DNA of 63,618 bases from Spirulina subsalsa FACHB-351 (GCF_026130165.1 NZ_JAIHOM010000012.1:1-63618), one strand, 5' to 3'; shown: positions 9,706-18,690, counted from the stretch's first letter. The notes: generated from the sequence alone by a model not told the origin. Numbers and translations: made by a program.

Positions 9706-12573
9706 ATGACTGTTCAAACTCGTCCTACCCTCCTGCTCATTGACGGTCATTCTTTGGCCTTTCGTGCCTATTATGCCTTTGCCAAGGGACGAGACGGGGG
9801 ATTGCGCACCTCTGGGGGCATTCCCACTAATATCTGTTTTGGTTTTATCAAGTCTTTGTTACAAATCTTAACGATACAGAAACCCGATCGAATTGCGATC
9901 GCCTTTGATTTAGCCGACCCCACCTTCAGACACCAGCTAGATGAGGGCTATAAGGCCGATAGAACCCCCACACCCGAGGATTTTATCCAAGACCTCGCCA
10001 ACCTCAAAACCCTCTTAAATGCCCTAAATTTGCCCACTGTAACCGCCTCTGGCTACGAGGCCGACGACATCCTTGGCACCCTGACCCAACAAGGCACAGC
10101 AGCCGGATATCAGGTTAAAATCATCAGTGGCGACCGAGATTTATTCCAATTAGTAGACGATGAAAAAGGCGTGAGCGTCCTTTACTTTGACCGCAATGTT
10201 ATTAAAGGATCCGTCACCGGAGCCGTTGAATATAAAACCGCCCAAGTGGAAGCAAAACTAGGCGTTAAACCGAGTCAAGTCGTGGATTATAAAGCCCTGT
10301 GTGGCGATAAATCTGACAGTATTCCGGGAGTAAAAGGCATCGGCGAAAAAACCGCCGTTAAACTCCTCCACACCTACGAAACCTTAGAGAATATTTATCA
10401 AAATTTAGGCAAAATTACCGGAGCAAATTACAAGAAACTTAAAGAGGGAAAAGCCGACGCAGAACATTCCCAAATCTTAGCTCAAATTAAACTCGATGTT
10501 CCCTTAGAAATTACCCTAGATCAATGTCACCTGCGAGGATTTGACCCCCAGAAAGTCAAACCCATCCTAGAACATTTAGAACTCAAGCAATTCCTCAAAC
10601 AAATTGACCACCTCCAGCACCAACTCGGGGGAGAAGTTCCCCCTCCTCCCCCAGAGGATACCTCCTTTTTCTCCTCAGAAGAAACCGACTCCCAACCCCC
10701 CCGACAAAGTGTTAAGATTCAACCCCAAACTATCCAAACCGAAGCCCAACTGACTCAACTGATTACCCAGTTAAAACAACAGACAGACCCCAACTGTCCC
10801 GTCGCTTGGGACACAGAAACCACCTCCCTCAATCCCCGTCAAGCGGAGTTAGTTGGGTTAGGTTGTTGTTGGGGAGAAAATCCCCAAGATGTGGCTTATA
10901 TCCCCCTAGGTCACACCCAAGGAGAACAACTGGATAAAGCCCTAGTATTAGAAAAAATTGGCGCAATTTTAGCCGATAAAACCTATCCAAAAGTATTCCA
11001 AAATACCAAATTCGACCGTTTAATTTTACATCACCAAGGTATTGAATTAAATGGGGTCGTTTTTGACCCTATGCTGGCTCATTATGTCCTCCATCCTGAA
11101 GAAAATCATAACTTAACGGATCTGTCTATTGATTATCTCGACGGGATCACCGCCCAAAGTTATAAAGAATTAGGATTAACCAAAGAGCAAACCATTGCCG
11201 ATCTCCCCATTCCCCAAGCGGCTGTATATTGCGGATTAGATGCCTATGCAACCTATCAATTAGTGCCTAAATTACAAGCAGAATTAGCCGAATTCCCAGA
11301 ACTCAACCGACTATTTCGTGAGATTGAACTACCCTTAGAACCTGTTTTAGCTGACATGGAAACGCGGGGAATTCGGATCAATTTACCCTATTTAAAAACT
11401 TTATCTAAACAACTAGAACAGGAGTTAGAGGAATTAGAACAAAAAGCCTATAAGGATGTGGGGGAAACCTTTAACTTAAATTCGCCTAAACAGTTAGCTG
11501 AAATTTTGTTTGATAAATTAGGATTAAGTACAAAAAAATCGCGTAAAACTAAAACGGGATACTCAACAGATCACGCGACATTAGAAAAGTTACAAGGGGA
11601 TCATCCCCTGATTGATCATATTTTATCCCATCGGACATTAGCTAAACTGAAATCTACCTATGTTGACGCATTACCGGAACTTATTGATCCCCAAACCCAA
11701 CGAATTCATACGGATTTTAACCAAGCGGTAACTTCTACGGGGCGCTTATCTTCGTCTAACCCTAATTTACAAAATATTCCCGTTCGGAGTGAATTTTCTC
11801 GCCAAATCCGTCAAGCGTTTTTACCTCAAGATGGATGGCTTTTAGTTTCGGCAGATTATTCTCAAATTGAGTTAAGAATTTTGGCGCATTTAAGTCAAGA
11901 ACCTGTGTTAGTGGAAGCTTATCAGAAGGGGGAAGATGTCCATACCGTAACAGCGCGTTTGTTGTTCGAGAAAAGCGATGTCACCCCAGATGAACGGAGA
12001 CTGGGGAAAACGATTAATTTTGGGGTAATTTACGGTATGGGAGCCCAGCGTTTTGCGCGGGAGGCTGGGGTATCCCAGAAGGAGGGGAAGGTATTTATCG
12101 AACGCTATCGGGCCAGATATCCTCGGGTGTTCGATTATCTGGAGACGATGAAAAAAAATGCGATCGCCTTGGGATATGTGGAAACCCTCCAAAAGCGCCG
12201 TCGTTACTTTAATTTCACCAGTGCAACCCTGCAAAGATTATATCAGAGTAACCCCCAGGAAATTGATTTAGACGAGTTAAGGGGGCTGTCTGGTGTTGAT
12301 GCTCAATTATTAAGAGCGGCCGCGAATGCGCCTATTCAGGGGTCAAGTGCGGATATTATTAAAATTGCTATGGTTAAATTGCAGCCGATTTTGCAACAAT
12401 ATCAAGCTAAATTGTTGTTACAAGTTCATGATGAATTAGTGTTAGAAGTTCCCCCGGAAGAATGGGAGAGTTTAGAACCCCAAATTAAGGAAACCATGGA
12501 AAAGGCGGTGAGTTTAACGGTTCCCTTAGAGGTTGAAGTCAGAGCGGGAGGAAACTGGATGGAGGCAAAATAA
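9706..12573 (+). CDS. polA: DNA polymerase I
   Basis: 955 aa with three domains. The 5'-3' exonuclease (residues about 5-300) has LLLIDGHSLAFRAYYAF, YEADDILGTL and KSDSIPGVKGIGEKTA. The 3'-5' proofreading domain (about 340-540) keeps DTETTSL, an NTKFDRLI segment and YCGLDAYATY, so its metal ligands look intact, unlike some bacterial PolAs. The polymerase domain has motif A DYSQIELRILAHLS, motif B KTINFGVIYGMGAQRFA and motif C QVHDELVLEV. I took the ATG at 9706 (MTVQTRPTLLLIDGH); the longer upstream reading has no similarity. It acts in repair and Okazaki fragment processing. Confidence 0.97.
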   Translation: MTVQTRPTLLLIDGHSLAFRAYYAFAKGRDGGLRTSGGIPTNICFGFIKSLLQILTIQKPDRIAIAFDLADPTFRHQLDEGYKADRTPTPEDFIQDLANLKTLLNALNLPTVTASGYEADDILGTLTQQGTAAGYQVKIISGDRDLFQLVDDEKGVSVLYFDRNVIKGSVTGAVEYKTAQVEAKLGVKPSQVVDYKALCGDKSDSIPGVKGIGEKTAVKLLHTYETLENIYQNLGKITGANYKKLKEGKADAEHSQILAQIKLDVPLEITLDQCHLRGFDPQKVKPILEHLELKQFLKQIDHLQHQLGGEVPPPPPEDTSFFSSEETDSQPPRQSVKIQPQTIQTEAQLTQLITQLKQQTDPNCPVAWDTETTSLNPRQAELVGLGCCWGENPQDVAYIPLGHTQGEQLDKALVLEKIGAILADKTYPKVFQNTKFDRLILHHQGIELNGVVFDPMLAHYVLHPEENHNLTDLSIDYLDGITAQSYKELGLTKEQTIADLPIPQAAVYCGLDAYATYQLVPKLQAELAEFPELNRLFREIELPLEPVLADMETRGIRINLPYLKTLSKQLEQELEELEQKAYKDVGETFNLNSPKQLAEILFDKLGLSTKKSRKTKTGYSTDHATLEKLQGDHPLIDHILSHRTLAKLKSTYVDALPELIDPQTQRIHTDFNQAVTSTGRLSSSNPNLQNIPVRSEFSRQIRQAFLPQDGWLLVSADYSQIELRILAHLSQEPVLVEAYQKGEDVHTVTARLLFEKSDVTPDERRLGKTINFGVIYGMGAQRFAREAGVSQKEGKVFIERYRARYPRVFDYLETMKKNAIALGYVETLQKRRRYFNFTSATLQRLYQSNPQEIDLDELRGLSGVDAQLLRAAANAPIQGSSADIIKIAMVKLQPILQQYQAKLLLQVHDELVLEVPPEEWESLEPQIKETMEKAVSLTVPLEVEVRAGGNWMEAK

Positions 12574-12640
12574 TTTAAGTTAACCCGCGAAAAAACCTTT
12601 AGATCAGTGCTGAAAGAGGGAAAAAATTAAGAGGCGATTT

Positions 12641-13813
12641 ATGAATAAGCCGAACATTAAAAGCCTGTACTATATCACGCACATAGGGAATCTTCCGTCA
12701 ATTCTCAATCGAGGAATTTTATCTCATAAAAAAGTTGAAGAGCTAGGGGTTTCATATACTCCAATTTATGACCGAGAAATAATCAGCAGACGTAAGGAAA
12801 AATCCACACCTGAACGCAATAGCTTATGGGAGTATGCTAACTTGTATTTCCAACCCCGTAATCCGATGATGTACCGAGTAATTCATGAAACAAACAAGAG
12901 GGATATTGCTGTTATTGCAGTTAAGCCAACAGTGCTACAGGCATCAAGAGTTCTGATCACGGATGGAAATGCCGCTAACGGTCCAACCCAATTTTTTTCG
13001 ATTAACGAAGGATTAACAGTACTTCAACAGCAATGGAAAATTATCCAAAACGATTGGTGGAATGAACTTGATGGTTCAAAGCGCAAAATAATGGCTGAGT
13101 GCTTAATTCCTGAAGAAATTAGCCCAGACTTTGTACATTCGATTTTTGTCACAGATCATAAAGCCAAGAAACAAGTGGAAGAAATTATTGGTTCAAGGCC
13201 AATCGGTGTGCCTGTGATACCTGAACCTCATATGTTTTTTCAACCTAAATATTCCACTCTTATTGGAGATAATATTTCTCTAATTGATGGTGATATGTTC
13301 TTCTCCAATATGCAAACACTAACGATTAGTGTTAATCTTCAAGGAGTTATGGGAAAAGGTTTAGCCTCGCGAGCAAAATATCAGTTTCCTGATGTTTATG
13401 TGGTCTATCAAGATGCCTGTAGAAGTAAAGAGCTTACAGCAGCGCAACCTTATCTTTACCGACGTGAAGCGTCATTAGATCAAGAATTAGCCGACCTAAG
13501 TCATCCATTTGAATATCCCAATTCTGTCAAATGGTTTCTATTTTTTGCCACTAAGAGAAAATGGAGAGAGAACTCTCGTTTAGAAGATATTGAAAGTGGC
13601 TTAGATTGGGTTAGTAAGAATTGCCATAAAGTGGGAATTAAATCTTTAGCCATGCCAGCTTTAGGCTGCGGGCTAGGTAACTTAAATTGGAGTGATGTCG
13701 GGCCGGTAATGTGTCGTTATTTGCACAATATTGGAATTACAGTTGCGATTTACCTGCCACGTGAGCATCAAATTGACTCTAACTATTTGACAAAGGAATT
13801 CTTGCTAGGATAG
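12641..13813 (+). CDS. DarT-like ADP-ribosyltransferase fused to a DarG-like macro domain
   Basis: 390 aa. Residues about 1-200 look like DarT/DUF4433, the toxin that ADP-ribosylates thymidine in single-stranded DNA. Visible features are YYITHIGNLPSILNRGIL at the start, a YFQPRNPMMYRV segment, and MAECLIP, where the Glu sits in the position of DarT's catalytic glutamate. Residues about 205-385 are a macro domain like DarG, which removes that ADP-ribose: VNLQGVMGKGLASRAKYQFP, FATKRKWRENSRLEDIE and LAMPALGCGLGNLNWSDVG. DarTG is normally two genes; here both are in one uninterrupted frame. An AGAGG-like ribosome site precedes the ATG. Expected role is phage defence or toxin-antitoxin; the fusion could also be a regulated nucleic-acid modifier. 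Confidence 0.85.
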   Translation: MNKPNIKSLYYITHIGNLPSILNRGILSHKKVEELGVSYTPIYDREIISRRKEKSTPERNSLWEYANLYFQPRNPMMYRVIHETNKRDIAVIAVKPTVLQASRVLITDGNAANGPTQFFSINEGLTVLQQQWKIIQNDWWNELDGSKRKIMAECLIPEEISPDFVHSIFVTDHKAKKQVEEIIGSRPIGVPVIPEPHMFFQPKYSTLIGDNISLIDGDMFFSNMQTLTISVNLQGVMGKGLASRAKYQFPDVYVVYQDACRSKELTAAQPYLYRREASLDQELADLSHPFEYPNSVKWFLFFATKRKWRENSRLEDIESGLDWVSKNCHKVGIKSLAMPALGCGLGNLNWSDVGPVMCRYLHNIGITVAIYLPREHQIDSNYLTKEFLLG

Positions 13814-13935
13814 ACAGATTAGCACTACATCACAGAATTGTTGATGAATAAGAGCGTGTGGTGTTGGCGATCGCATTGGGCAAGCTAAAGCACGAGGTAA
13901 TTTAGGATTATGTACAACCTGTCTTCAGACTCTGC

Positions 13936-13995
13936 GCTATAGTCTCTGGCGTTGATCTTGATCTTGATGCACCACTCTTAGATGAGGACGAATAA
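13936..13995 (+). pseudogene. Possible 3' remnant of a PrlF-type antitoxin gene
   Basis: The frame ending at TAA 13993-13995 reads AIVSGVDLDLDAPLLDEDE, resembling the acidic C-terminal tail of PrlF/SohA antitoxins. No credible N-terminal AbrB-fold part is upstream; the frame loses similarity before about 13936. It sits directly before a YhaV-like fragment, the usual prlF-yhaV order. Confidence 0.45.
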
Positions 13996-13997
13996 GA

Positions 13998-14147
13998 TTG
14001 TCTGTCGATCAGCCCCTTGTGATTAATGGATGGAGTATATTTGCCCATCCTCTATTCCTTCAACAGTTTGAGGAACTTGTGATGCAGGTTGAACCTCTGC
14101 GTCGAAAGGATGCTAAAAACTATAAAAAGAAGAATGAATCTGAGTAG
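13998..14147 (+). pseudogene. Truncated YhaV-type toxin (N-terminal fragment)
   Basis: A 49-codon frame from TTG at 13998 to TAG at 14145-14147. It reads NGWSIFAHPLFLQQFEEL then LRRKDAKNYKKKN, which closely matches the first 40 or so residues of YhaV RNase toxins (NGW.xFAHPxF..Q...L and the K.P..Y..K..T segment). Full YhaV is about 150 aa. Similarity stops after YKKKN and a glycosyltransferase begins 44 nt later, so the catalytic part is gone. With the PrlF-like tail upstream it forms a dead toxin-antitoxin pair. Confidence 0.65.
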
Positions 14148-14191
14148 AGCAGGAGAATAACATAATACTTATCTGAGGGAGTAACTTAGCT

Positions 14192-15190
14192 ATGACGATA
14201 TCTGAACCACTTGTTAGTGTTGTTATACCAACCTACAATAGAGCCTACATTTTAGAACGAACGATTCAAACTGTTTTATCCCAAACCTATCAAAATTTTG
14301 AAATCATTGTAGTTGACGATGCTTCTACAGATAATACACCTCAACTAATGAAAAGGTGGGCAGACTCACGGATTCAATACATCCGTTATGAACCCAATCG
14401 TGGAGTTTGTGTAGCACGCAACATAGGCATGAATACTGCTCAAGGTGAATATATTGCCTTGCTGGACTCAGATGATCAATGGTCTTCTCAGAAACTCGAA
14501 AAACAATTATCTGGCTTCAATAAACCAGAAGTTGGTGCTGTTTATTGTTGGTCATATTTTATTGGAATTTTTAATGAGATTAAACGTCTACGAATTTCGG
14601 AGGCCAGAGGGAATTTAAGAGAAAATCTACTCTATAGAAATTTTATAGGGAGTGCCTCTACCATTATGTTTAAACGAGAGGTGCTAGAAAAAGGTATCTA
14701 CTTTAACCCGGAGTTACCCTTTTGTGAGGATTGGGATTTTTTTATCCAGCTAGCTAAACATTATGAGTTTGAGGTTATTAGAGAAGGATTATTATATTAT
14801 TCAGATGATTTAGGTCAAAAAGATAGAGCCACTACTAAAAGTTCGATGATCACTGAAGGGTTTATAAAATTTTTAAATCACTATCATACTCAATTACCAG
14901 AAGGCTATAAAAATATTGGGACTTTAACCTTAGATCAAAAATCAGTATGTTTTTTCAGGTTAGGACAAACTTTAATCTGTCATGGACAACGTTCTAATCA
15001 CTTACAAGGGGTACAATTAGGTTGTAAGTATTTAAAATTCTCCTATGGTATTGCTCCCTATAAACTACGTTTTCTATACCATTATCTAAGCTCCTTAATG
15101 GGGGGGGATTTTTATGTAAAAATGAACGATTTAGAAAAAAGTATACGTCAGAATTTAGGAAAACTTAAATTTTGGAAAAAGTCTAGGTAA
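14192..15190 (+). CDS. Family 2 glycosyltransferase
   Basis: 332 aa, GT-A fold. VSVVIPTYNRAYILERTI is the nucleotide-sugar binding start, VVDDASTDNTPQL follows, and LLDSDDQW is the DxD-type metal motif near residue 97. FCEDWDFFIQLAK near residue 190 gives the ED motif with the likely catalytic Asp. The protein is soluble or peripheral and probably transfers a sugar to a surface polysaccharide or lipid. No other polysaccharide genes are adjacent. Codons are AT-richer than the neighbouring core genes, which fits an acquired segment starting after polA. Confidence 0.9.
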   Translation: MTISEPLVSVVIPTYNRAYILERTIQTVLSQTYQNFEIIVVDDASTDNTPQLMKRWADSRIQYIRYEPNRGVCVARNIGMNTAQGEYIALLDSDDQWSSQKLEKQLSGFNKPEVGAVYCWSYFIGIFNEIKRLRISEARGNLRENLLYRNFIGSASTIMFKREVLEKGIYFNPELPFCEDWDFFIQLAKHYEFEVIREGLLYYSDDLGQKDRATTKSSMITEGFIKFLNHYHTQLPEGYKNIGTLTLDQKSVCFFRLGQTLICHGQRSNHLQGVQLGCKYLKFSYGIAPYKLRFLYHYLSSLMGGDFYVKMNDLEKSIRQNLGKLKFWKKSR

Positions 15191-15331
15191 TATAATTGTC
15201 TTATGGCTACCTGTACATCACATAATGGTTAACTGATTTTGTAGTTCGTTAAAACTTATCTAGTACAGTGTTGTTAAAACGGGAATTATGCACAAATAGC
15301 CTAAAATATCACTAACCTGAGATAGAATAAC

Positions 15332-16147
15332 ATGGGTCAACCTGAATTTAAACCTGTTGCTTTCGCTGTTAATGGAACATTGATGCGAGGGCTAGAATTG
15401 AATCAAAATCTCTTAGAAATTGGGGCAACATTTAGCCAAGAAATCCACACAGAACCTTGTTATAAATTATGGTCAATGGGGGACGAATACCCGGCCATGC
15501 AGCGCGTCAAAACGGGAGGACAAAAGATTGCGCTGGAATTGTGGAATGTGCCTCCCTCGGGTTTAGTGACTATTCTCCAACAAGAACCGCCGGGCCTTTG
15601 TATTGGTAAAGTGTACCTAGAGACGGGGGAACAAGTCTTAGGGGTGCTGGGGGAGGGAATCTGTTGCGACGATGGACAGGAGATTACCCAGTATGGGGGA
15701 TGGCGCAATTATATCAAAACTCTGAAGGAGCTAGACCGTGAGGAGCGCTTAGAACGAATGTTGGCGATCGCAGAACAAAACCAACTCGGCGAAATCGCTT
15801 GCAAACTCTGGTCTTTACAGCCCTATTTTAGCGCTTGGGTCTACTATGGGTCATGGGAATTTCGTTCCCCCATCCCCCAAAAGTCCCCCGGTGACACTGC
15901 CACCTATGTGACCAGTTTTGGAGTTGCGCCCCTCCTCCGATCCGGTATTCAACTGTTTCTTTGCCCTCAAAATCTAACTCTATTGTACCATAAATCTCAG
16001 CCAGATGTTGAGCAATTTATTCAAGATTTAAAGTCTTGCCTCCCCCAAGTTCCCGCTCAAAAAAATTGGCTCAAATTTAAACTCAATCAACCGGAACAAG
16101 CCACCTTTTTTATTACCCTATTTGGTCAATTTGCCAACTTATTTTAA
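15332..16147 (+). CDS. Allophanate-hydrolase C-terminal-domain protein (AtzF C-domain-like)
   Basis: 271 aa. Residues about 5-130 match the C-terminal domain of allophanate hydrolase: [40 protein letters not shown], the VELW-like [10 protein letters not shown], and [11 protein letters not shown]. The amidase domain of AtzF is absent. Residues about 140-271 are an unrecognised domain. The gene lies 11 nt upstream of a biuret hydrolase gene on the same strand, so the two are almost certainly co-transcribed. This suggests handling of the allophanate made from biuret, possibly with an amidase encoded elsewhere. Catalytic activity by itself is not evident. Confidence 0.75.
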   Translation: MGQPEFKPVAFAVNGTLMRGLELNQNLLEIGATFSQEIHTEPCYKLWSMGDEYPAMQRVKTGGQKIALELWNVPPSGLVTILQQEPPGLCIGKVYLETGEQVLGVLGEGICCDDGQEITQYGGWRNYIKTLKELDREERLERMLAIAEQNQLGEIACKLWSLQPYFSAWVYYGSWEFRSPIPQKSPGDTATYVTSFGVAPLLRSGIQLFLCPQNLTLLYHKSQPDVEQFIQDLKSCLPQVPAQKNWLKFKLNQPEQATFFITLFGQFANLF

Positions 16148-16158
16148 GCGAAAAAACC

Positions 16159-16842
16159 ATGACTCGTTTTATTCCCGCCGATCCTTATCCTTACCCCTAC
16201 AACGGCGATCTCCGCCCAAAAAACACGGTTTTAATCATCATTGATATGCAAACCGATTTTTGTGGAATAGGGGGCTATGTTGACCAGATGGGCTATGATT
16301 TATCCTTAACTCGCGCCCCCATTGAACCCCTCCAAAACCTTCTCCAAGTCACGCGAGAACAAGGCTTTCATATTATGCACACCCGGGAAGGACACCGCCC
16401 AGACTTGTCTGATTTACCAGAAAATAAACGTTGGCGGAGTCAACAAATCGGGGCAGGAATTGGGGATGCGGGGCCTTGTGGGCGGATTTTAGTGCGAGGG
16501 GAATCGGGATGGGAAATTATCCCTGAATTAGCCCCTCTCCCCGGAGAAACCATTATTGATAAGCCCGGAAAAGGGGCATTTTATGCCACAGATTTAGATT
16601 TATTACTGCGCAAAAAAGGGATTCAAAATATTATTCTCACCGGGATTACAACGGATGTTTGTGTTCATACCACAATGCGGGAAGCGAATGATCGGGGCTA
16701 TGAATGTTTAGTGCTGTCTGACTGTACAGGAGCAACCGATTATGACAATTATTTAGCCGCTTTAAAGATGATTAAAATGCAGGGGGGCGTATTTGGAACG
16801 GTGACAGATTCTAAGACCTTAATTCAAAGCCTGACTGAATAA
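16159..16842 (+). CDS. biuH: Biuret amidohydrolase-like cysteine hydrolase (isochorismatase fold)
   Basis: 227 aa. The isochorismatase-like triad is visible: Asp in [10 protein letters not shown] (near residue 30), Lys in [12 protein letters not shown] (near 135), and Cys in [19 protein letters not shown] (near 169). The N-terminal [14 protein letters not shown] and the [19 protein letters not shown] segment are what I remember of characterised BiuH enzymes. These hydrolyse biuret to allophanate and ammonia, and so let the cell use biuret as nitrogen. Pairing with the AtzF C-domain protein supports this over related ureidoacrylate or nicotinamide hydrolases. Cytoplasmic. Confidence 0.8.
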   Translation: MTRFIPADPYPYPYNGDLRPKNTVLIIIDMQTDFCGIGGYVDQMGYDLSLTRAPIEPLQNLLQVTREQGFHIMHTREGHRPDLSDLPENKRWRSQQIGAGIGDAGPCGRILVRGESGWEIIPELAPLPGETIIDKPGKGAFYATDLDLLLRKKGIQNIILTGITTDVCVHTTMREANDRGYECLVLSDCTGATDYDNYLAALKMIKMQGGVFGTVTDSKTLIQSLTE

Positions 16843-16941
16843 GCCTTTGCTTTAACAATTCTAAGAAGTTGTGTCAAAAGAAATGTAAAGGAAGTCTATA
16901 ATGATAGACAAAGCATGGATCGAGGAGAATTCACAATCATT

Positions 16942-17277
16942 ATGTACACCCTACAAAAAACTAATACTAAAATTTTTCTTGATTACGATCGTATTGTAGC
17001 GGCTTGCCAAAAATGGAAAATTATAGAATTTGCCCTATTTGGCTCGGTGCTAAGAGATGACTTTGAGCCTGATAGAAGCGATGTTGATGTGTTAGTAGTT
17101 TTTCATCCAGACGCTCACTGGACATTGTTTGATCTTGTTGATATTGAGGATGACTTTAAGAAAATTTTGGGTAGAGATGTAGATTTAGTTGAACGTGAAA
17201 GTATAGAACAAAGTGATAACCCTTTCCGTAAGCAGGAAATTTTAAACTCTTTAAAAGTGATTTATGCTGCCTCGTGA
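16942..17277 (+). CDS. mntA: MntA-type antitoxin nucleotidyltransferase
   Basis: About 111 aa from ATG 16942 (MYTLQKTNTKIF). It is a minimal nucleotidyltransferase with GSVLRDDFEPDRSDVDVLV, the GSx10DxD active site, near residue 35. It also has the third acidic residue region LGRDVDLVERESIE. In MntA-HepT systems this enzyme adds AMP units to a tyrosine of the HepT toxin and so neutralises it. It overlaps the hepT start by 14 nt, the usual coupling. An upstream in-frame start at 16915 is possible but less family-like. Confidence 0.9.
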   Translation: MYTLQKTNTKIFLDYDRIVAACQKWKIIEFALFGSVLRDDFEPDRSDVDVLVVFHPDAHWTLFDLVDIEDDFKKILGRDVDLVERESIEQSDNPFRKQEILNSLKVIYAAS

Positions 17278-17608
17278 ACGTAACTACTTATTAGATATGC
17301 TGAAGTCTGCAAAGTTAGCTCAAGAGTTTGTGGCTAATGTGGATTGGGATCTGTTTCAACTTGATTTGATGTGTCAAGCTGCCGTAACTCGTCAACTCGA
17401 AATTGTTGGCGAAGCGGCTCGTAGGATCTCTGAAGAATCTCAGGCAGAACTATCTGAAATCCCCTGGCATCAAATCATCGGAATGCGGAATCGTATTGTC
17501 CATGAATAAGATCGGATTAACTTAATTACTCTTTGGGATACAATTCAGCTTGCCTTACCAGATTTGATCTCGGTATTAGAAACTATTATTGCGGCTGAAG
17601 AAACATGA
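17264..17608 (+). pseudogene. hepT: HepT-type HEPN RNase toxin, interrupted by a stop at the HxY tyrosine
   Basis: The intact part is 81 aa: MLPRERNYLLDMLKSAKLAQEF, EIVGEAARRIS, and RNRIVHE, the Rx4H catalytic motif of HEPN RNases. TAA (17507-17509) then replaces the tyrosine that normally follows as RxxxxHxY. The frame continues without another stop as DRINLITLWDTIQLALPDLI to TGA 17606-17608, which is the normal HepT C-terminal helix. One base change (TAT or TAC to TAA) explains this. The tyrosine is the residue AMPylated by MntA. The tail overlaps the convergent EAL gene by 64 nt. Confidence 0.88.
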
Positions 17609-18690
17609 AAATTTACTGAATTATCTTGAAGGAGTTGGGTGGCTTGATGAGCATTCAAGGGCCGCGAAAAGAAATAGCCTTGGACTTTTGTTCCCCCTAA
17701 AGCGGTGAGTTGATTTAATTCTTCTAAGGTTTCCACCCCTTCCACAATTACCTCTAACCCTAAAGAGGTGGCAAACTGGAAAATCCCGCGAATCAGTTCC
17801 CATTGTTTTTGGGAGACAAAAGAGCGGTCAATTTTGAGGACATCCACCGAGAGTTCATGTAAACGGGATAGGGAGGAGTACCCCGTGCCGAAGTCATCTA
17901 AATAGATTTGAATGCCCAGTTGTTTGAGTTGTTGGAGAACTTGTAAGGAGAGGGGGAAATTCTGAATCGTTAGGCTTTCGGTAATTTCCACTCGTAAGGA
18001 ATGGGGGGATATGCCTGTGGTGAGACAAATTTCTGCAACTTGGGCGGCTAAATCCGCTTGTAACAGTTGTAGGGTGGATAGATTAACGCTCATGGTTAAG
18101 TCTTTGCCCCAGCCCTGTTGTTGCCAGTGGTGGAGTTGCCAGCAGGCACTGCGTAGGGTCCATAATCCCAGTTGATGAATTAAACCCACTTCCTCGGCTA
18201 AGGGGATAAATTCCGTGGGAGATATCCAGTGATGTTGGGGATGGTACCAGCGTAGCAGGGCTTCAAAACCGATGATTTTCTGGGTTGTCAAGCAAACGAT
18301 GGGTTGATAGACCAGATGGATCTCTTGAGAGCCATTGGGTGTCTCAGAAGTCGGGATGGCATTGCGTAAATCCAATTCTAGACGCATACGCTCTAAGGCA
18401 TGGGGGGAGAGCATGGGAACCGTAGCCCCTTGATCGGCTTCTAGGATATTGAGAACCCGGAGTAAACGTTCTAGATTTTTATTAGCGATCGCTAACAATC
18501 TCATCCCCTCATCACTTTGGGGCAGAATCTTACCACTGGAGAGCAATCCCAAGGAGGCTTGAATTGAAGTGAGGGGGGTTCGGAATTCGTAACTTAGACG
18601 ACTCCGTTGGGACGATTCATCGGATTCTAATGATTCTAATGCCTGGGATACTCCCTGCTGCCTATCCATCATGACTTCTATTGCATCCAT
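17545..18690 (-). CDS. EAL-domain c-di-GMP phosphodiesterase with a degenerate histidine-kinase dimerisation domain
   Basis: About 381 aa. Residues about 30-90 look like a HisKA dimerisation helix pair (RLSYEFRTPLTSIQASLGLL), but the phosphoacceptor His of SHEFRTPLT is Tyr, and no ATPase domain follows. Residues about 120-365 are a full EAL domain. EALLRW, VNLS, EITES, DDFGTGYSS, KIDRSFV and EGVET are all present, so c-di-GMP hydrolysis is expected. ATG at 18690 has GAGG 8 nt upstream; a GTG 9 nt earlier is the alternative. The last 20 or so residues run antisense to the hepT tail and are probably not part of the fold. Confidence 0.88.
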   Translation of the reverse strand: MDAIEVMMDRQQGVSQALESLESDESSQRSRLSYEFRTPLTSIQASLGLLSSGKILPQSDEGMRLLAIANKNLERLLRVLNILEADQGATVPMLSPHALERMRLELDLRNAIPTSETPNGSQEIHLVYQPIVCLTTQKIIGFEALLRWYHPQHHWISPTEFIPLAEEVGLIHQLGLWTLRSACWQLHHWQQQGWGKDLTMSVNLSTLQLLQADLAAQVAEICLTTGISPHSLRVEITESLTIQNFPLSLQVLQQLKQLGIQIYLDDFGTGYSSLSRLHELSVDVLKIDRSFVSQKQWELIRGIFQFATSLGLEVIVEGVETLEELNQLTALGGTKVQGYFFSRPLNAHQATQLLQDNSVNFHVSSAAIIVSNTEIKSGKAS

